Assembly: GCA_002737705.1 (NCBI GenBank)
Contig: NSIM01000004.1
Coordinates: 1 to 64,000, forward strand
Source: Flavobacteriales bacterium
GTDB lineage: Bacteria; Bacteroidota; Bacteroidia; NS11-12g; UBA955
DNA length: 64,000 nucleotides
Direction: 5' to 3'
Translations under genes and position numbers: made by a program
Shown here: piece after piece, positions 35,092 to 44,350 of the stretch
Numbering within the stretch: the first letter of the stretch is position 1
Layout: each line of letters opens with the position of its first letter
Notes under the pieces: generated by a model
The model's input: only the letters and a program-made list of their open reading frames with translations
Told to the model about the DNA's origin: nothing
Databases searched by the model: none

Positions 35092-37080
35092 TTATTCTGC
35101 GGGTTTTGCTTTTTTGATTGCGGGAACACGCTTTTTCTTTTTGGGTTCAGCGACAATCGGATCACAGGGGCGTTTGCCTATCAAAATTTCCAAATCTGCC
35201 TTAAAAAGGATTTCTTTTTCTAATAAAGCGCTAGCAACAATTTCTATTTCCGACTTTTTGCTAATCAAAAGCAATTTGGTTCTATCATATGCCGATTGAA
35301 TCAAAGCACGTACTTCGCTGTCTATTAATTCAGCAGTTTTTTCTGAATACGGTCGTTGAAAACCATATTCTCCTTGTGGGTCATAGAAACTCACATTGCC
35401 TACTTTTTCGTTCATCCCATATATTGTTATCATGCTGTAGGCCAACTTGGTAATGCGCTCTAAATCGTTTTGGGCACCTGTAGATATTTTTCCAAAGAAA
35501 ATATCTTCAGCAATACGTCCACCCAGTGTCATACACATGCTGTCCATGAGTTGCTCAGTACGGTAAAGGTATTGTTCTTTGGGAAGATATTGTGCATAGC
35601 CTAATGCTGCAACACCCCTAGGAACAATAGAAACTTTGAGCAGTGGGTCGGCATGCTCTAAAAACCAACCTGCTATTGCATGACCCGATTCGTGGTATGC
35701 TACAATGGCTTTTTCTTCGGGTGAAATAATTTTATTTTTTTTCTCTAACCCACCAATAACCCGATCGATAGCATCTTGAAAATCTTTCATATCAACGGCT
35801 TTTTTGTTGTGACGGGCTGCGATAAGAGCTGCTTCATTACAAATATTTGCAATTTCCGCACCTGCAAATCCCGGTGTTTGGGCTGCCAATTTATTGGGCT
35901 CAACATCAGCGGATAATTTGGTTAATGGTGTGAGATGCACACGGAATATTTCTTCCCTACCACTTAAATCGGGACGGTCAATGGTTATTTGTCGGTCAAA
36001 TCTACCAGGACGCAGCAGGGCAGCATCCAAGACATCAGGTCGATTCGTGGCCGCCATGATAATTACGCCACTGTCTGTTGCAAATCCATCCATTTCCGAC
36101 AATAACTGGTTGAGGGTGTTTTCACGTTCATCGTTTGAACCCTGCATTGAGTTTTTACCTCGGGCACGGCCAATGGCATCTATTTCATCAATAAATATAA
36201 TACAGGGAGCTTTTTCCTTGGCCTGTTTAAACAAATCACGTACCCGACTGGCTCCAACCCCTACAAACATTTCAACAAAATCTGATCCAGACAATGAGAA
36301 GAAAGGCACATTGGCTTCTCCAGCAACCGCCTTCGCCAGCAAGGTTTTCCCTGTACCTGGAGGGCCAACCAACAACACACCCTTGGGTATTTTTCCACCC
36401 AGATCGGTGTATTTTTTGGAGTTTTGTAAGAAATCAACAATTTCCATTACCTCTAATTTGGCTTCATCTAAACCTGCTACGTCTTTGAAACTTTTATTCA
36501 CCTTGGTGTCTTTGTCAAAAAGTTGGGCCTTTGAACGTCCGATATTAAAAATATTGGCCCCACCACCACCACTACCACCACCCATTTTTCTGGACATAAG
36601 ATTATATAATATGAGAAATATTCCTATAAAAAATACCCACTGAAATAAATTTCCAAACAAATCACCCTGGGTTTCATATTGGAGAATAAACCCATTTGGA
36701 TCAAGTTTTCTTTCAATAAATGTTTTCTTTAGGTCTTGAATTTCGTTGTTTAAATAGTCTTTTTCGATTTCAAAACTAAAATCTGGCTCTGCAGACCCCA
36801 TATAATTATCGCGTTTACTGACGGCTTTATACCGCTTTTGTTGAATTGCGGCAGGGTTCAGGTAAATTTGCAGATTGCGGTCGTTGACCAAGACAAGTTT
36901 TTTAACGTCGCCTTGAATAATCATTTCTCTTACCTCTTTCCAATTTGTGGATTGCCCAGATTTTTTGGGTAAGAAAAGCATCGCCATTAAAATCAAAAAA
37001 AGAATCCCATAAATCCAGTAGGGATTGAAACGAAATCCACCCGGCTTTTTACTCTCCGGTTTTACTTGTTTATTTTCCAT
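35092..37080 (-). CDS. ftsH: ATP-dependent zinc metalloprotease FtsH
   Basis: A membrane-anchored AAA+ protease that degrades misfolded membrane and regulatory proteins. Two membrane helices (about residues 20-40 and 138-160) flank a periplasmic domain; then a Gly-rich linker (GGGSGGGG), Walker A GPPGTGKT (about 238), the pore motif region [11 protein letters not shown], the second region of homology [20 protein letters not shown] and the zinc site HESGH (about 465). The 662-aa length is normal; the C-terminus is Lys/Ala/Pro-rich. Monocistronic, with tandem promoter boxes upstream. Confidence 0.97.
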   Translation of the reverse strand: MENKQVKPESKKPGGFRFNPYWIYGILFLILMAMLFLPKKSGQSTNWKEVREMIIQGDVKKLVLVNDRNLQIYLNPAAIQQKRYKAVSKRDNYMGSAEPDFSFEIEKDYLNNEIQDLKKTFIERKLDPNGFILQYETQGDLFGNLFQWVFFIGIFLILYNLMSRKMGGGSGGGGANIFNIGRSKAQLFDKDTKVNKSFKDVAGLDEAKLEVMEIVDFLQNSKKYTDLGGKIPKGVLLVGPPGTGKTLLAKAVAGEANVPFFSLSGSDFVEMFVGVGASRVRDLFKQAKEKAPCIIFIDEIDAIGRARGKNSMQGSNDERENTLNQLLSEMDGFATDSGVIIMAATNRPDVLDAALLRPGRFDRQITIDRPDLSGREEIFRVHLTPLTKLSADVEPNKLAAQTPGFAGAEIANICNEAALIAARHNKKAVDMKDFQDAIDRVIGGLEKKNKIISPEEKAIVAYHESGHAIAGWFLEHADPLLKVSIVPRGVAALGYAQYLPKEQYLYRTEQLMDSMCMTLGGRIAEDIFFGKISTGAQNDLERITKLAYSMITIYGMNEKVGNVSFYDPQGEYGFQRPYSEKTAELIDSEVRALIQSAYDRTKLLLISKKSEIEIVASALLEKEILFKADLEILIGKRPCDPIVAEPKKKKRVPAIKKAKPAE

Positions 37081-37391
37081 ATTATGCCTTTTAATACAAA
37101 GGCTGAGCCATTCGTATTATGCCTTCCCAAAATTACAAAATTAGGCATGCATTTACTATTTAATGTGTCGTTTCGACAGCATTAATTTATTCAAACTGCT
37201 AAATTGTCACAGTCCAAATGTTCTCGATTTCCTAAAAGTTCTTAAAATTTAGATTCTCTATGTCTTTCGTTTACCAAACGATATTGTATAATTCGTGTTT
37301 AAGCAGTCACCTGAATTTTAGATATCATTTTCTCAAGGTGGATAAAAATACCAGAAACTATCTTACTATTGTAGTAGGTTAATGGTATAAC
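37081..37391. other. Divergent regulatory region (311 bp) between ftsH and the TPR-LuxR gene
   Basis: No gene. It holds the tandem ftsH -7 boxes (37128-37143) and two inverted repeats: TAATGTGTCG-TTT-CGACAGCATTA (37161-37184, one bulged base) and TCGTTT-ACC-AAACGA (37267-37281). These are candidate regulator sites for either gene. The long AT-rich rest shows no clear plus-strand promoter. Confidence 0.5.
37128..37143 (-). promoter_or_regulatory. Tandem -7 boxes of ftsH
   Basis: On the minus strand TAATTTTG occurs twice back to back (complement of 37128-37135 and 37136-37143), about 47-62 nt upstream of the ftsH ATG. No clear TTG at -33 for either. Confidence 0.5.
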
Positions 37392-39293
37392 ATGATTAGT
37401 AAATTTTTATCTAACAAAAAAAATATTCTTCTCTTTTTTGCAGGCAGTATTGTGCTGATTTCATTTTTCATTTTTTGGCCCACTAAGGCCATGCGTAATG
37501 ATAGCAAATGGCAGACCATGACCAATGCCGATTCTATTATTGTTGTAGTGGCCACAATGCCAAAAGGAGAATACGAATCCATGGCTTTTGCAAAGCAAAA
37601 TGAATTGTTAATCCTCGATAAGGAAACAGAGTCCCAAAAGTTAATGTCTTATTTGGTCAACAGGGTTGAATCTGAAAACAATGATTATGGGCGTGGAATT
37701 TATGCAGCCAATTTGGGGTTTGCATCCCTTCGTCGGAAGGATCTTGATTCTGTTTTACTTTTCGCAAACATGGCAGAAAAACTCATCCCCATTGATTCGA
37801 GCCATTGCGATGTTTTTCAATTGTTGTATCTTCTGCATCAAGCAAAGGGCGATGTTACACAGGCAAAACAGTGCATGGCCAATGGATTGTTGTCCTCTGA
37901 AAAAGAAGGAGATATTCCTCACATTCGTTTCTTTGCCAATGCATTGGGCGAGTATTATTCGAACCGTTTGCTTGCTGGAATTGCCTTAAAATATTTTGTT
38001 AAGACCTACGATACCTATACCAATGACGAACCACCCCCATCCACATTATTGGCCACAATCATTTCCATCAAAATAAAGGAAGGCGATTTTTTGGGTGCCC
38101 AAGCATTTTGGAAAGTCAATGAAGAATTGTTGCGCAATGCCAAGGATACCTATACGCGTCAGCGATTGCTCATCAATAAAATTGCTTTGAATATCAATTT
38201 ACAGCGTTGGGATGAGAGTGCAGCCTTATTTAGTAGTTTACCAGATTCTGTTGTTGTGGCTGATTTTCGTCTTGAATACCTTACCAATAAACTCTTGCAA
38301 TTAAAACAGGTAGAACCTTCCGATTTGCCCAAAGCCATTCATCATTTCACTCCATGGCTTTCGCACAATTATTCCAAGATTACCAACCCTTTAAAAATGG
38401 TTATTGTGGATGCCATAAAACTCAACCCATCAAGTTTGTCGGCCGACAGCTTGAACAGCTGGAAGGAGCAAAATAAAGAACTATTTGCAAACAATGACTT
38501 TGCCAATGCAAATCATTATGAATTGATTTCCGTGGTGTACAATCACAATGATGATCCCCGAAAAGCCTATGAATGTCTATCTAAATCACGCAATTATTTA
38601 GCCAAGTATGAGTTGGTTAAAGATTCTATACGCTCTGCAGATGCCCTTGCTAGAAAAGAATTTGATGAGATACTTTCCAATCATTTGTCTGATGAGAGCA
38701 CTCTTATGAATAAGACAGAACGAGATAGCAATCGTTTTTACATCACTATTTTTCTGCTATGCCTATTTTTCTTTCTGGGATTTTTTATATGGTATCGCTT
38801 TCCCTCAATTCCTGTAGTTCCAAAACAATATACTGTCGCACAGCAAGATCACGCTCCAAAAAAGCAGAATTTGCTCGATGAAAATGAGGTAAATGAGCGG
38901 GTATTACAATTGAGCGGGGTTTTGAAGGAAAAAAGTTTAGAATTGAGCAAAAAACTGGGAAAGATTAACAAGCGCGGAGCCCCCGATATTGAAGCAATCC
39001 GAAAAGAGTTGGAGATTTTGGGAAGTATTGGACTCAGTACATTGCCCCAGTTTTCGGATATTCGAATGAAAGAAAAATTTGATGTTTTTCATGTGTTTCC
39101 ACAAATGAAAACAATGAATAATACCGAGAAGAAAATTTTTTTACTCAGTATTGATGGACACAAATCGAAAGAAATAGCTACTGAATTGGGTGTTAGTATT
39201 CAGTATATTCATAATGTTAGGTCAAAAATTAGGCGCGTATTGGGAATTGACAACACCATCAAATGGGATTCATTCAAAGATGATCATTCTTAG
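37392..39293 (+). CDS. Membrane-anchored TPR protein with C-terminal LuxR-type HTH
   Basis: A 633-aa regulator typical of Bacteroidota. Order: an N-terminal membrane/signal helix (NILLFFAGSIVLISFFIFWP, about residues 11-30); a helical TPR-like sensor region (about 50-430), presumably periplasmic; a second membrane helix (YITIFLLCLFFFLGFFIWY, about 450-468); a cytoplasmic coiled-coil-like linker; and a LuxR/GerE-like DNA-binding domain at the C-terminus (TEKKIFLLSIDGHKSKEIAT, then LGVSIQYIHNVRSKIRRVLG). No kinase or receiver domain is seen, so signal transfer would be direct across the membrane. It is divergent from ftsH; its target genes are unknown. Confidence 0.82.
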   Translation: MISKFLSNKKNILLFFAGSIVLISFFIFWPTKAMRNDSKWQTMTNADSIIVVVATMPKGEYESMAFAKQNELLILDKETESQKLMSYLVNRVESENNDYGRGIYAANLGFASLRRKDLDSVLLFANMAEKLIPIDSSHCDVFQLLYLLHQAKGDVTQAKQCMANGLLSSEKEGDIPHIRFFANALGEYYSNRLLAGIALKYFVKTYDTYTNDEPPPSTLLATIISIKIKEGDFLGAQAFWKVNEELLRNAKDTYTRQRLLINKIALNINLQRWDESAALFSSLPDSVVVADFRLEYLTNKLLQLKQVEPSDLPKAIHHFTPWLSHNYSKITNPLKMVIVDAIKLNPSSLSADSLNSWKEQNKELFANNDFANANHYELISVVYNHNDDPRKAYECLSKSRNYLAKYELVKDSIRSADALARKEFDEILSNHLSDESTLMNKTERDSNRFYITIFLLCLFFFLGFFIWYRFPSIPVVPKQYTVAQQDHAPKKQNLLDENEVNERVLQLSGVLKEKSLELSKKLGKINKRGAPDIEAIRKELEILGSIGLSTLPQFSDIRMKEKFDVFHVFPQMKTMNNTEKKIFLLSIDGHKSKEIATELGVSIQYIHNVRSKIRRVLGIDNTIKWDSFKDDHS

Positions 39294-39297
39294 TATT

Positions 39298-40620
39298 TTA
39301 TGTTAAATTGGTATACGTCAAATAGGCTTGTCCAAGTGTATATACATCTTCGAATGAATTGTAAAGTGGCGTAGGCGAAATTCGAATGACATTGGGTTCT
39401 CTCCAGTCGACAATGATGTTTTTGTCAAATAAATGATCAAAAAGCGCCTTTCCATTTTTGTCGCAACGCATACTTAATTGGCAACCCCGCTCTTCTGAAG
39501 ATTGAGGCGTAACAATGGTAAATTGTAAATGGGTATTTCTAGAAAGGGCATCCAATAAAACAAATTCAAGGAAATCCGTAAGACGCTTGCTTTTTGCACG
39601 CAGATTTTTCATACCAGCACGGTGGAATATCTCAAGGCTAACCAGATGAATGGCCATTCCAAATACCGGGGCATTGCTCATCTGCCATCCAGCAGCACCT
39701 GGCTCGGGAATATAACCCCGCTTCATTTCAAAGCGTTCAACTTCATTGTGACCCCACCATCCGGCCATTCGGGGTGTGGCTGGATTGAGTCCATGTTTTT
39801 CATGAATAAAAACCCCTGACACATTTCCCGGTCCACTATTCAGGTATTTATAAGAGCACCATGCTGCAAAGTCAACCCCCCAATTGTGCAATTCAAGTTC
39901 AATATTGCCTGTTGTATGGGCCAAATCAAAACCTGCCAAAGCGCCGACGGAATGTGTTGCTGCGGTTATTTCTTTGATATTAAATAATTGCCCAGTGTAA
40001 TACTGTACACCACTAAAAAACGTAAGCGCCAATTGTTCACCGGCTTTTTCGATGGCACTTAGGATATCCTCATTGCGCAGGGTGTATTCACCGCTTCGGG
40101 GTGAAAGTTCAATGACAGCATCATCATAATGTAACCCATGAGATTCAACCTGGGTTTGAATTGCATACATATCACTGGGAAATGCACCCGCCTCCATAAT
40201 GATTTTATAGCGCAAGGGCTCATTTTTTCCTGTTGCAGTTTGGAATTGTCTCGTGGGCCGATAAAAACTAAACAGCAATAAGTGAAGATTTACTGTTAGG
40301 TGATTCATAACCACAACTTCATGGATTTTGGCTCCAGCAATTTCAGCTGTGTAATCCGATAAAAATTTATGGTAATGAAACCAGGGTTTTCTCGATATAA
40401 AATGTCCCTCAACCCCAAATTTCGCCCAATCTTCTAGTTCATTGCACACAGCCTCTTGCGCTGCCTTTGGCTGAAGTCCCAATGAATTACCACAAAAGTA
40501 GATTTGGGGTTCACCAAGAGAAGTAGTAGGAAAAATAAATTCTTCCCGCAATACCGATAAAGCATCTTTAAGATCCTGCTCTTTGGCATAGGCCAAGGTA
40601 TTTTCAAAAGGCTCACTCAC
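39298..40620 (-). CDS. kynU: Kynureninase
   Basis: A PLP enzyme that splits kynurenine or 3-hydroxykynurenine into (hydroxy)anthranilate and alanine, in tryptophan breakdown or NAD synthesis. Landmarks: YFCGNSLGLQPKAA near residue 40, MNHLTVNLHLLLFSFYRP near 105, FDLAHTTGNIELELHNWGVD near 230, and AAWCSYKYLNSGPGNVSG with the Schiff-base Lys near 254. The track start GTG 40626 overlaps a TACCTTTG box, so I choose the next GTG, 40620. No other kynurenine pathway gene is in the window. Its stop lies 4 nt from the stop of the convergent LuxR-type gene. Confidence 0.95.
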   Translation of the reverse strand: MSEPFENTLAYAKEQDLKDALSVLREEFIFPTTSLGEPQIYFCGNSLGLQPKAAQEAVCNELEDWAKFGVEGHFISRKPWFHYHKFLSDYTAEIAGAKIHEVVVMNHLTVNLHLLLFSFYRPTRQFQTATGKNEPLRYKIIMEAGAFPSDMYAIQTQVESHGLHYDDAVIELSPRSGEYTLRNEDILSAIEKAGEQLALTFFSGVQYYTGQLFNIKEITAATHSVGALAGFDLAHTTGNIELELHNWGVDFAAWCSYKYLNSGPGNVSGVFIHEKHGLNPATPRMAGWWGHNEVERFEMKRGYIPEPGAAGWQMSNAPVFGMAIHLVSLEIFHRAGMKNLRAKSKRLTDFLEFVLLDALSRNTHLQFTIVTPQSSEERGCQLSMRCDKNGKALFDHLFDKNIIVDWREPNVIRISPTPLYNSFEDVYTLGQAYLTYTNLT

Positions 40621-40625
40621 GCCCA

Positions 40626-40633
40626 CAAAGGTA
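40626..40633 (-). promoter_or_regulatory. -7 box of kynU
   Basis: TACCTTTG on the minus strand, ending 5 nt before the GTG start at 40620. It rules out the upstream GTG as the main start if used. Confidence 0.45.
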
Positions 40634-40653
40634 ATACGTGAGCCTGATAATGC

Positions 40654-41301
40654 TTAGTATTTTCTGAGCATGGTTAGACCATCCCGAATGGGGAGCATTA
40701 TACTTTGTAGACCTTTAAAACCCATGGCATAGGTATTAAATTCATGCATATTCTTTGTATCATTATCCGATTCAATATCCCTCGCATTCAGTACCCGCTT
40801 GCTCCACAATGTATTGTCAAAAATCAGCACCCCCCCTGAAGGAATCATATCGAAACAAACATCCAGATAGTTTTTATAATTGATTTTATCTGCGTCGATA
40901 TAAACCAGGTCGGGTCGAATAGTAAGTGTGTGAAGTATCTGAAGTGCCTCGCCGACATGCCATTGGACTTTGTGATGTTGATTGAGGTCTTTCCAAAATG
41001 CCTGGGTTTTATTTGCTGTTTCTGCATTTGCTTCGATGGTGTGCAAAACTGCATCCTTGTGCATGTTTTCGAGTAAACAAGCTGTACCGTATCCTGTAAA
41101 AGTGCCGATTTCCAATAAGGTGAGTGGTTGTTTAAGTGCAGTTATCATCGATAAAAACTGTCCTTGGAGATGCCCAGTCAACATTCTTGGATTAATCATT
41201 TTTTTCCAAGTAAAGTCATGAATTGCCTGCAAAAACTCACTTTCGGGTGAACTCATCGACCTGCAATATTGATTAATTTGCTCTTCAAAAACTTCTTCCA
41301 T
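40654..41301 (-). CDS. Class I SAM-dependent O-methyltransferase
   Basis: Similar to the caffeoyl-CoA/catechol O-methyltransferase family: SAM-binding LLEIGTFTGYGTACLLENM at about residues 59-77, HTIEANAET near 90, DLVYIDADKINYKNYLD near 133-149 (metal/catalytic Asp) and GGVLIFDNTLWSKRV near 160. The length from ATG 41301 is 215 aa; the track adds four residues from a TTG. The small-molecule substrate is unknown. It lies just upstream of kynU (28 nt) on the same strand, so a link to aromatic metabolites such as hydroxyanthranilate is conceivable, but that is speculation. Confidence 0.9.
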   Translation of the reverse strand: MEEVFEEQINQYCRSMSSPESEFLQAIHDFTWKKMINPRMLTGHLQGQFLSMITALKQPLTLLEIGTFTGYGTACLLENMHKDAVLHTIEANAETANKTQAFWKDLNQHHKVQWHVGEALQILHTLTIRPDLVYIDADKINYKNYLDVCFDMIPSGGVLIFDNTLWSKRVLNARDIESDNDTKNMHEFNTYAMGFKGLQSIMLPIRDGLTMLRKY

Positions 41302-41366
41302 AATTTTATTCAAATTTCATGTTGTTTTTTTAAATCAAAAATCTATTTTCGCGTCATTGTAAAAAT

Positions 41367-41588
41367 ATGTATTGGACACTTGAATTGGTTGGCTATTTAG
41401 ACGATGCTCCATGGCCATCCACCAAAGACGAATTGATTGATTATGCGATTCGTTCAGGAGCACCATTGGAAGTTATTGAGAACCTACAGGAACTCGAGGA
41501 TGATGGTGAACCCTACGAAAGTATTGAAGAAATCTGGAGTGATTACCCTACAGATGATGATTATTTCTTCAATCAAGACGAATTTTAA
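41367..41588 (+). CDS. DUF2795 domain-containing protein
   Basis: A 73-aa acidic protein. The segment DDAPWPSTKDELIDYAIRSG followed by APLEVIENLQEL is the typical DUF2795 pattern of Bacteroidota; the C-terminus is very acidic (EEIWSDYPTDDDYFFNQDEF). The function is unknown; it is a widely conserved single-domain protein in the phylum. It is divergent from the methyltransferase and convergent with hflX. Confidence 0.88.
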   Translation: MYWTLELVGYLDDAPWPSTKDELIDYAIRSGAPLEVIENLQELEDDGEPYESIEEIWSDYPTDDDYFFNQDEF

Positions 41589-41618
41589 TCTTTGGACGAA
41601 TTTTATATGCTTGGGCAA

Positions 41619-42791
41619 TTAAGCGTTGCCCAATTTTATTTGCAGAAGCAACTCAACGAGGTTGAGCCTTAATTTTTCAATGTTCCAATTGTTTTGGGCT
41701 GAGATAAAGACTGCGGGTGCATTGTCTTTGGCAATCCATCCTTTTTCAAATTGTTCAATCGTAAGCCCTGTTTGACCAACAAAAAAATCATCGTTTGCTC
41801 CCCTGAAGGCATCTACCTTATTAAAAACAATAAGGGAGGGTTTGTCACCTGCGCCAATTTCATGTAAAATTTCTTTTACTGTTAACATTTGTTTTTCGAA
41901 CCCATGGTTGCTGATATCAACCACATGGATGAGCAAGTCAGTTTCAATAGCCTCAGCAAGCGTCCCCTTGAAACTTTCGATGAGCAAGGTGGGCAATTTG
42001 CGAATAAAACCCACAGTATCGCTTAGTAAAATTGGAACCATTTGTCCAGGTTCGTGTGGATGGGGTAAAATTACTTTTCGAACGGTGGCATCGAGTGTTG
42101 CAAACAATTTATTTTCTACCAGAAGGTCCGACTTGCTCAGCAAATTCATGACTGTGCTTTTGCCAACATTGGTATAGCCAACCAATGCACATCGAAAAAC
42201 ACCCCTTCTTGCTTTTCTTTGTGTGCTTCCAATTGTTTCAATTGCTTCCAATTTTTTGTGTAAAAGAGAAATTTTATCGCGAAGGACACGGCGGTCAGTT
42301 TCAATTTCTTTTTCACCAGGACCCTTCATGCCAATCCCCCCTTTTTGTTTTGAGAGGTGGGTCCACATCCCTGTAAGCCGGGGAAGCATAAAAATACTTT
42401 GTGCCAGTTCTACCTGTGTTCTCGCTTGGGCTGTTTTTGCATTGTTGGCAAAAATATCAAGAATCAGATGGGTTCTGCTGAGAATTTTGGTATCGGGGAT
42501 TTCAGTTTCTATGTTTCGTACTTGTGCCGGTGTTAGTTCATCGTCAAAAATTATTAAATCAATGCTATTGCGGGTTACATATTGCTTAATTTCATCAAGT
42601 TTTCCTTTTCCAACATAGGTTTTCGGTTGCGGATGATCAAGATTTTGGGTGAATCGTTTTTGGGAGATGGCCCCAGAAGTATAGACCAGTTGTTCCAACT
42701 CATCCAAACTTTCGTCAATGGGAATGATTTGGCGGGGAAGCCCAAGGCCAATCAGTATTGCGGTTTCTTGGGGGTTTAACGTAGAATGCAA
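41619..42791 (-). CDS. hflX: GTPase HflX
   Basis: A ribosome-associated GTPase that splits stalled ribosomes after stress. Landmarks: the N-terminal HflX domain (TYVGKGKLDEIKQYV near residue 55, IIFDDELTPAQVRNIE near 78), the Gly-rich GPGEKEIETDRR (about 155), the G1 loop GYTNVGKST (about 207), DTVGFIRKLP (about 258) and FNKVDAF (about 325). The 390-aa length is normal. The start is a TTG at 42791, since no ATG is in frame nearby; a TAATTTTG box lies 33 nt upstream (42825-42832). Confidence 0.95.
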   Translation of the reverse strand: MHSTLNPQETAILIGLGLPRQIIPIDESLDELEQLVYTSGAISQKRFTQNLDHPQPKTYVGKGKLDEIKQYVTRNSIDLIIFDDELTPAQVRNIETEIPDTKILSRTHLILDIFANNAKTAQARTQVELAQSIFMLPRLTGMWTHLSKQKGGIGMKGPGEKEIETDRRVLRDKISLLHKKLEAIETIGSTQRKARRGVFRCALVGYTNVGKSTVMNLLSKSDLLVENKLFATLDATVRKVILPHPHEPGQMVPILLSDTVGFIRKLPTLLIESFKGTLAEAIETDLLIHVVDISNHGFEKQMLTVKEILHEIGAGDKPSLIVFNKVDAFRGANDDFFVGQTGLTIEQFEKGWIAKDNAPAVFISAQNNWNIEKLRLNLVELLLQIKLGNA

Positions 42792-42824
42792 TGATTTTTA
42801 ATTAAAAGTGTATATAAAAGCACT

Positions 42825-42832
42825 CAAAATTA
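42825..42832 (-). promoter_or_regulatory. -7 box of hflX
   Basis: TAATTTTG on the minus strand, 33 nt before the TTG start. No clear -33 TTG at standard distance. Confidence 0.4.
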
Positions 42833-42877
42833 CGGCTGCGCTTGGCAATTCAGCACACTACTCCGATTTTTGAGTGC

Positions 42878-44350
42878 GTGAAATTGAAAATTTTGATATG
42901 CTTGGTAATCACCCTGTGGTCTGCAAGGCTCTTTTCGCAGTCTACATTTCTTTCGAACAAGCCCCAAAACACCAAAAAGAAAACGCAATTTCACCAAACC
43001 ATAGGCCAAGTTGGAGACGCAATTTTTACTGTAAGTTTTAGCGATTATAGGCTCGAAAATGGATTTGTTTTGGATCGGTATGACGACCAAATGCGATTTA
43101 TCAATGGCCGGGAGATAAAAATGCCAGGCAAACAATGGATCCTGAAGGTTTTTTATAGCGATTCTGCAATTTGTTGGATTTCCGTTGTAAGGTTAAGGCA
43201 TAAAATGGCCACAATTTATTGGAATTCGCTCGATTTTGGGTTAAATGGAATTGTCAAATCAAAGGAATGCGCTTCTATAGACCTTGGCGATGTAGACGAA
43301 GACAATTTTGTTGTCAACTATTCACCCAACCGCAAGTTATGGTCACTTGTTGCAATCTATGGCAGTGCAAGTGGTGTAAAATCATGGATGATATTGTCTG
43401 ATATGTCGGGAACCATACTCGAGAATCATATCCAATCTTTGCCCGATAAATTTAAGCTTTTTGAATTGAATTGGACTTCTCTGGTATTGGGAAATGGCGG
43501 AGAAGTGGTGGGATTGTATGAGCAAAAAAGAAATGGATTTTTAAAATCCCCTTTCCCCGATAGAAAGTTTAATACAAACCATTACTGGCTTCGCTTTTTC
43601 AAAGATACTTTGTCTAACGGGGCCGTTGAAGCTGATGGAAATGTATTGGATGCAGCCATTTTCTCTCATCCCCAAACTGGAAAAATACTCATCGCAGGAT
43701 ATTTTAATACCAGCCGTTCCGATGGCATTGAGGGATATTTTATGCAATCATTCCTCAATGCAGAAGTTCTCGATAAAAAACAGTTTGAATTTACTGCTAT
43801 GCAGTTAAAACAAATGGCAGGATTGGCGAGTATCAGGCGTCAAAATAATCCACAAAATTATTTTTTTCGCAACGCAGTTCCCTTAACAAACGGTGGCGTG
43901 TTGTTCATTGCAGAACAGTTTTATGAGAGCCGACAAATGGAAACTCAATATGTGAATGGGCTCCCCCAGACGGCATCTAGAATTTTGTATCATTACGGAG
44001 ATATTGCACTTCAGTATTGCAGACAAGATGGCATTATAGATAGTTTGGTGATGCTGCGTAAAACACAGATTGGTGGGATAAATAGTGCCCAATTTTTTGG
44101 CTTTGGTATGTATGTTTGCAGCAACAGTGTGAATATTATGTATAACGACGACGAAGGCAATATCAAAAGGGTTGCGCACATAAAAATTGACAATACATTC
44201 AAAATGGAAAGCGAGTGGCTTTTCAACAATGAAACCAGTTCCGTTGCTATTTTGCCCTATGAAGGTCGGCAAACAGAATATGGTATGATAACAATACCGA
44301 TTTTAAAGGATAAACAATGGTTTTGGTTGCAAGTGCTATCCAATGATTAA
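42878..44350 (+). CDS. Hypothetical exported protein
   Basis: I do not recognise the family. From the GTG at 42878 the protein starts KLKILICLVITLWSARLFSQ, a good signal peptide, and is 490 aa. The track start (a TTG at 42842) would add 12 residues in front of this signal and is less likely. The mature part is rich in beta-strand-like patterns with repeated aromatic residues and could be a propeller-like extracytoplasmic protein. It overlaps the next gene by 8 nt, so the pair is translationally coupled. Confidence 0.65.
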   Translation: MKLKILICLVITLWSARLFSQSTFLSNKPQNTKKKTQFHQTIGQVGDAIFTVSFSDYRLENGFVLDRYDDQMRFINGREIKMPGKQWILKVFYSDSAICWISVVRLRHKMATIYWNSLDFGLNGIVKSKECASIDLGDVDEDNFVVNYSPNRKLWSLVAIYGSASGVKSWMILSDMSGTILENHIQSLPDKFKLFELNWTSLVLGNGGEVVGLYEQKRNGFLKSPFPDRKFNTNHYWLRFFKDTLSNGAVEADGNVLDAAIFSHPQTGKILIAGYFNTSRSDGIEGYFMQSFLNAEVLDKKQFEFTAMQLKQMAGLASIRRQNNPQNYFFRNAVPLTNGGVLFIAEQFYESRQMETQYVNGLPQTASRILYHYGDIALQYCRQDGIIDSLVMLRKTQIGGINSAQFFGFGMYVCSNSVNIMYNDDEGNIKRVAHIKIDNTFKMESEWLFNNETSSVAILPYEGRQTEYGMITIPILKDKQWFWLQVLSND

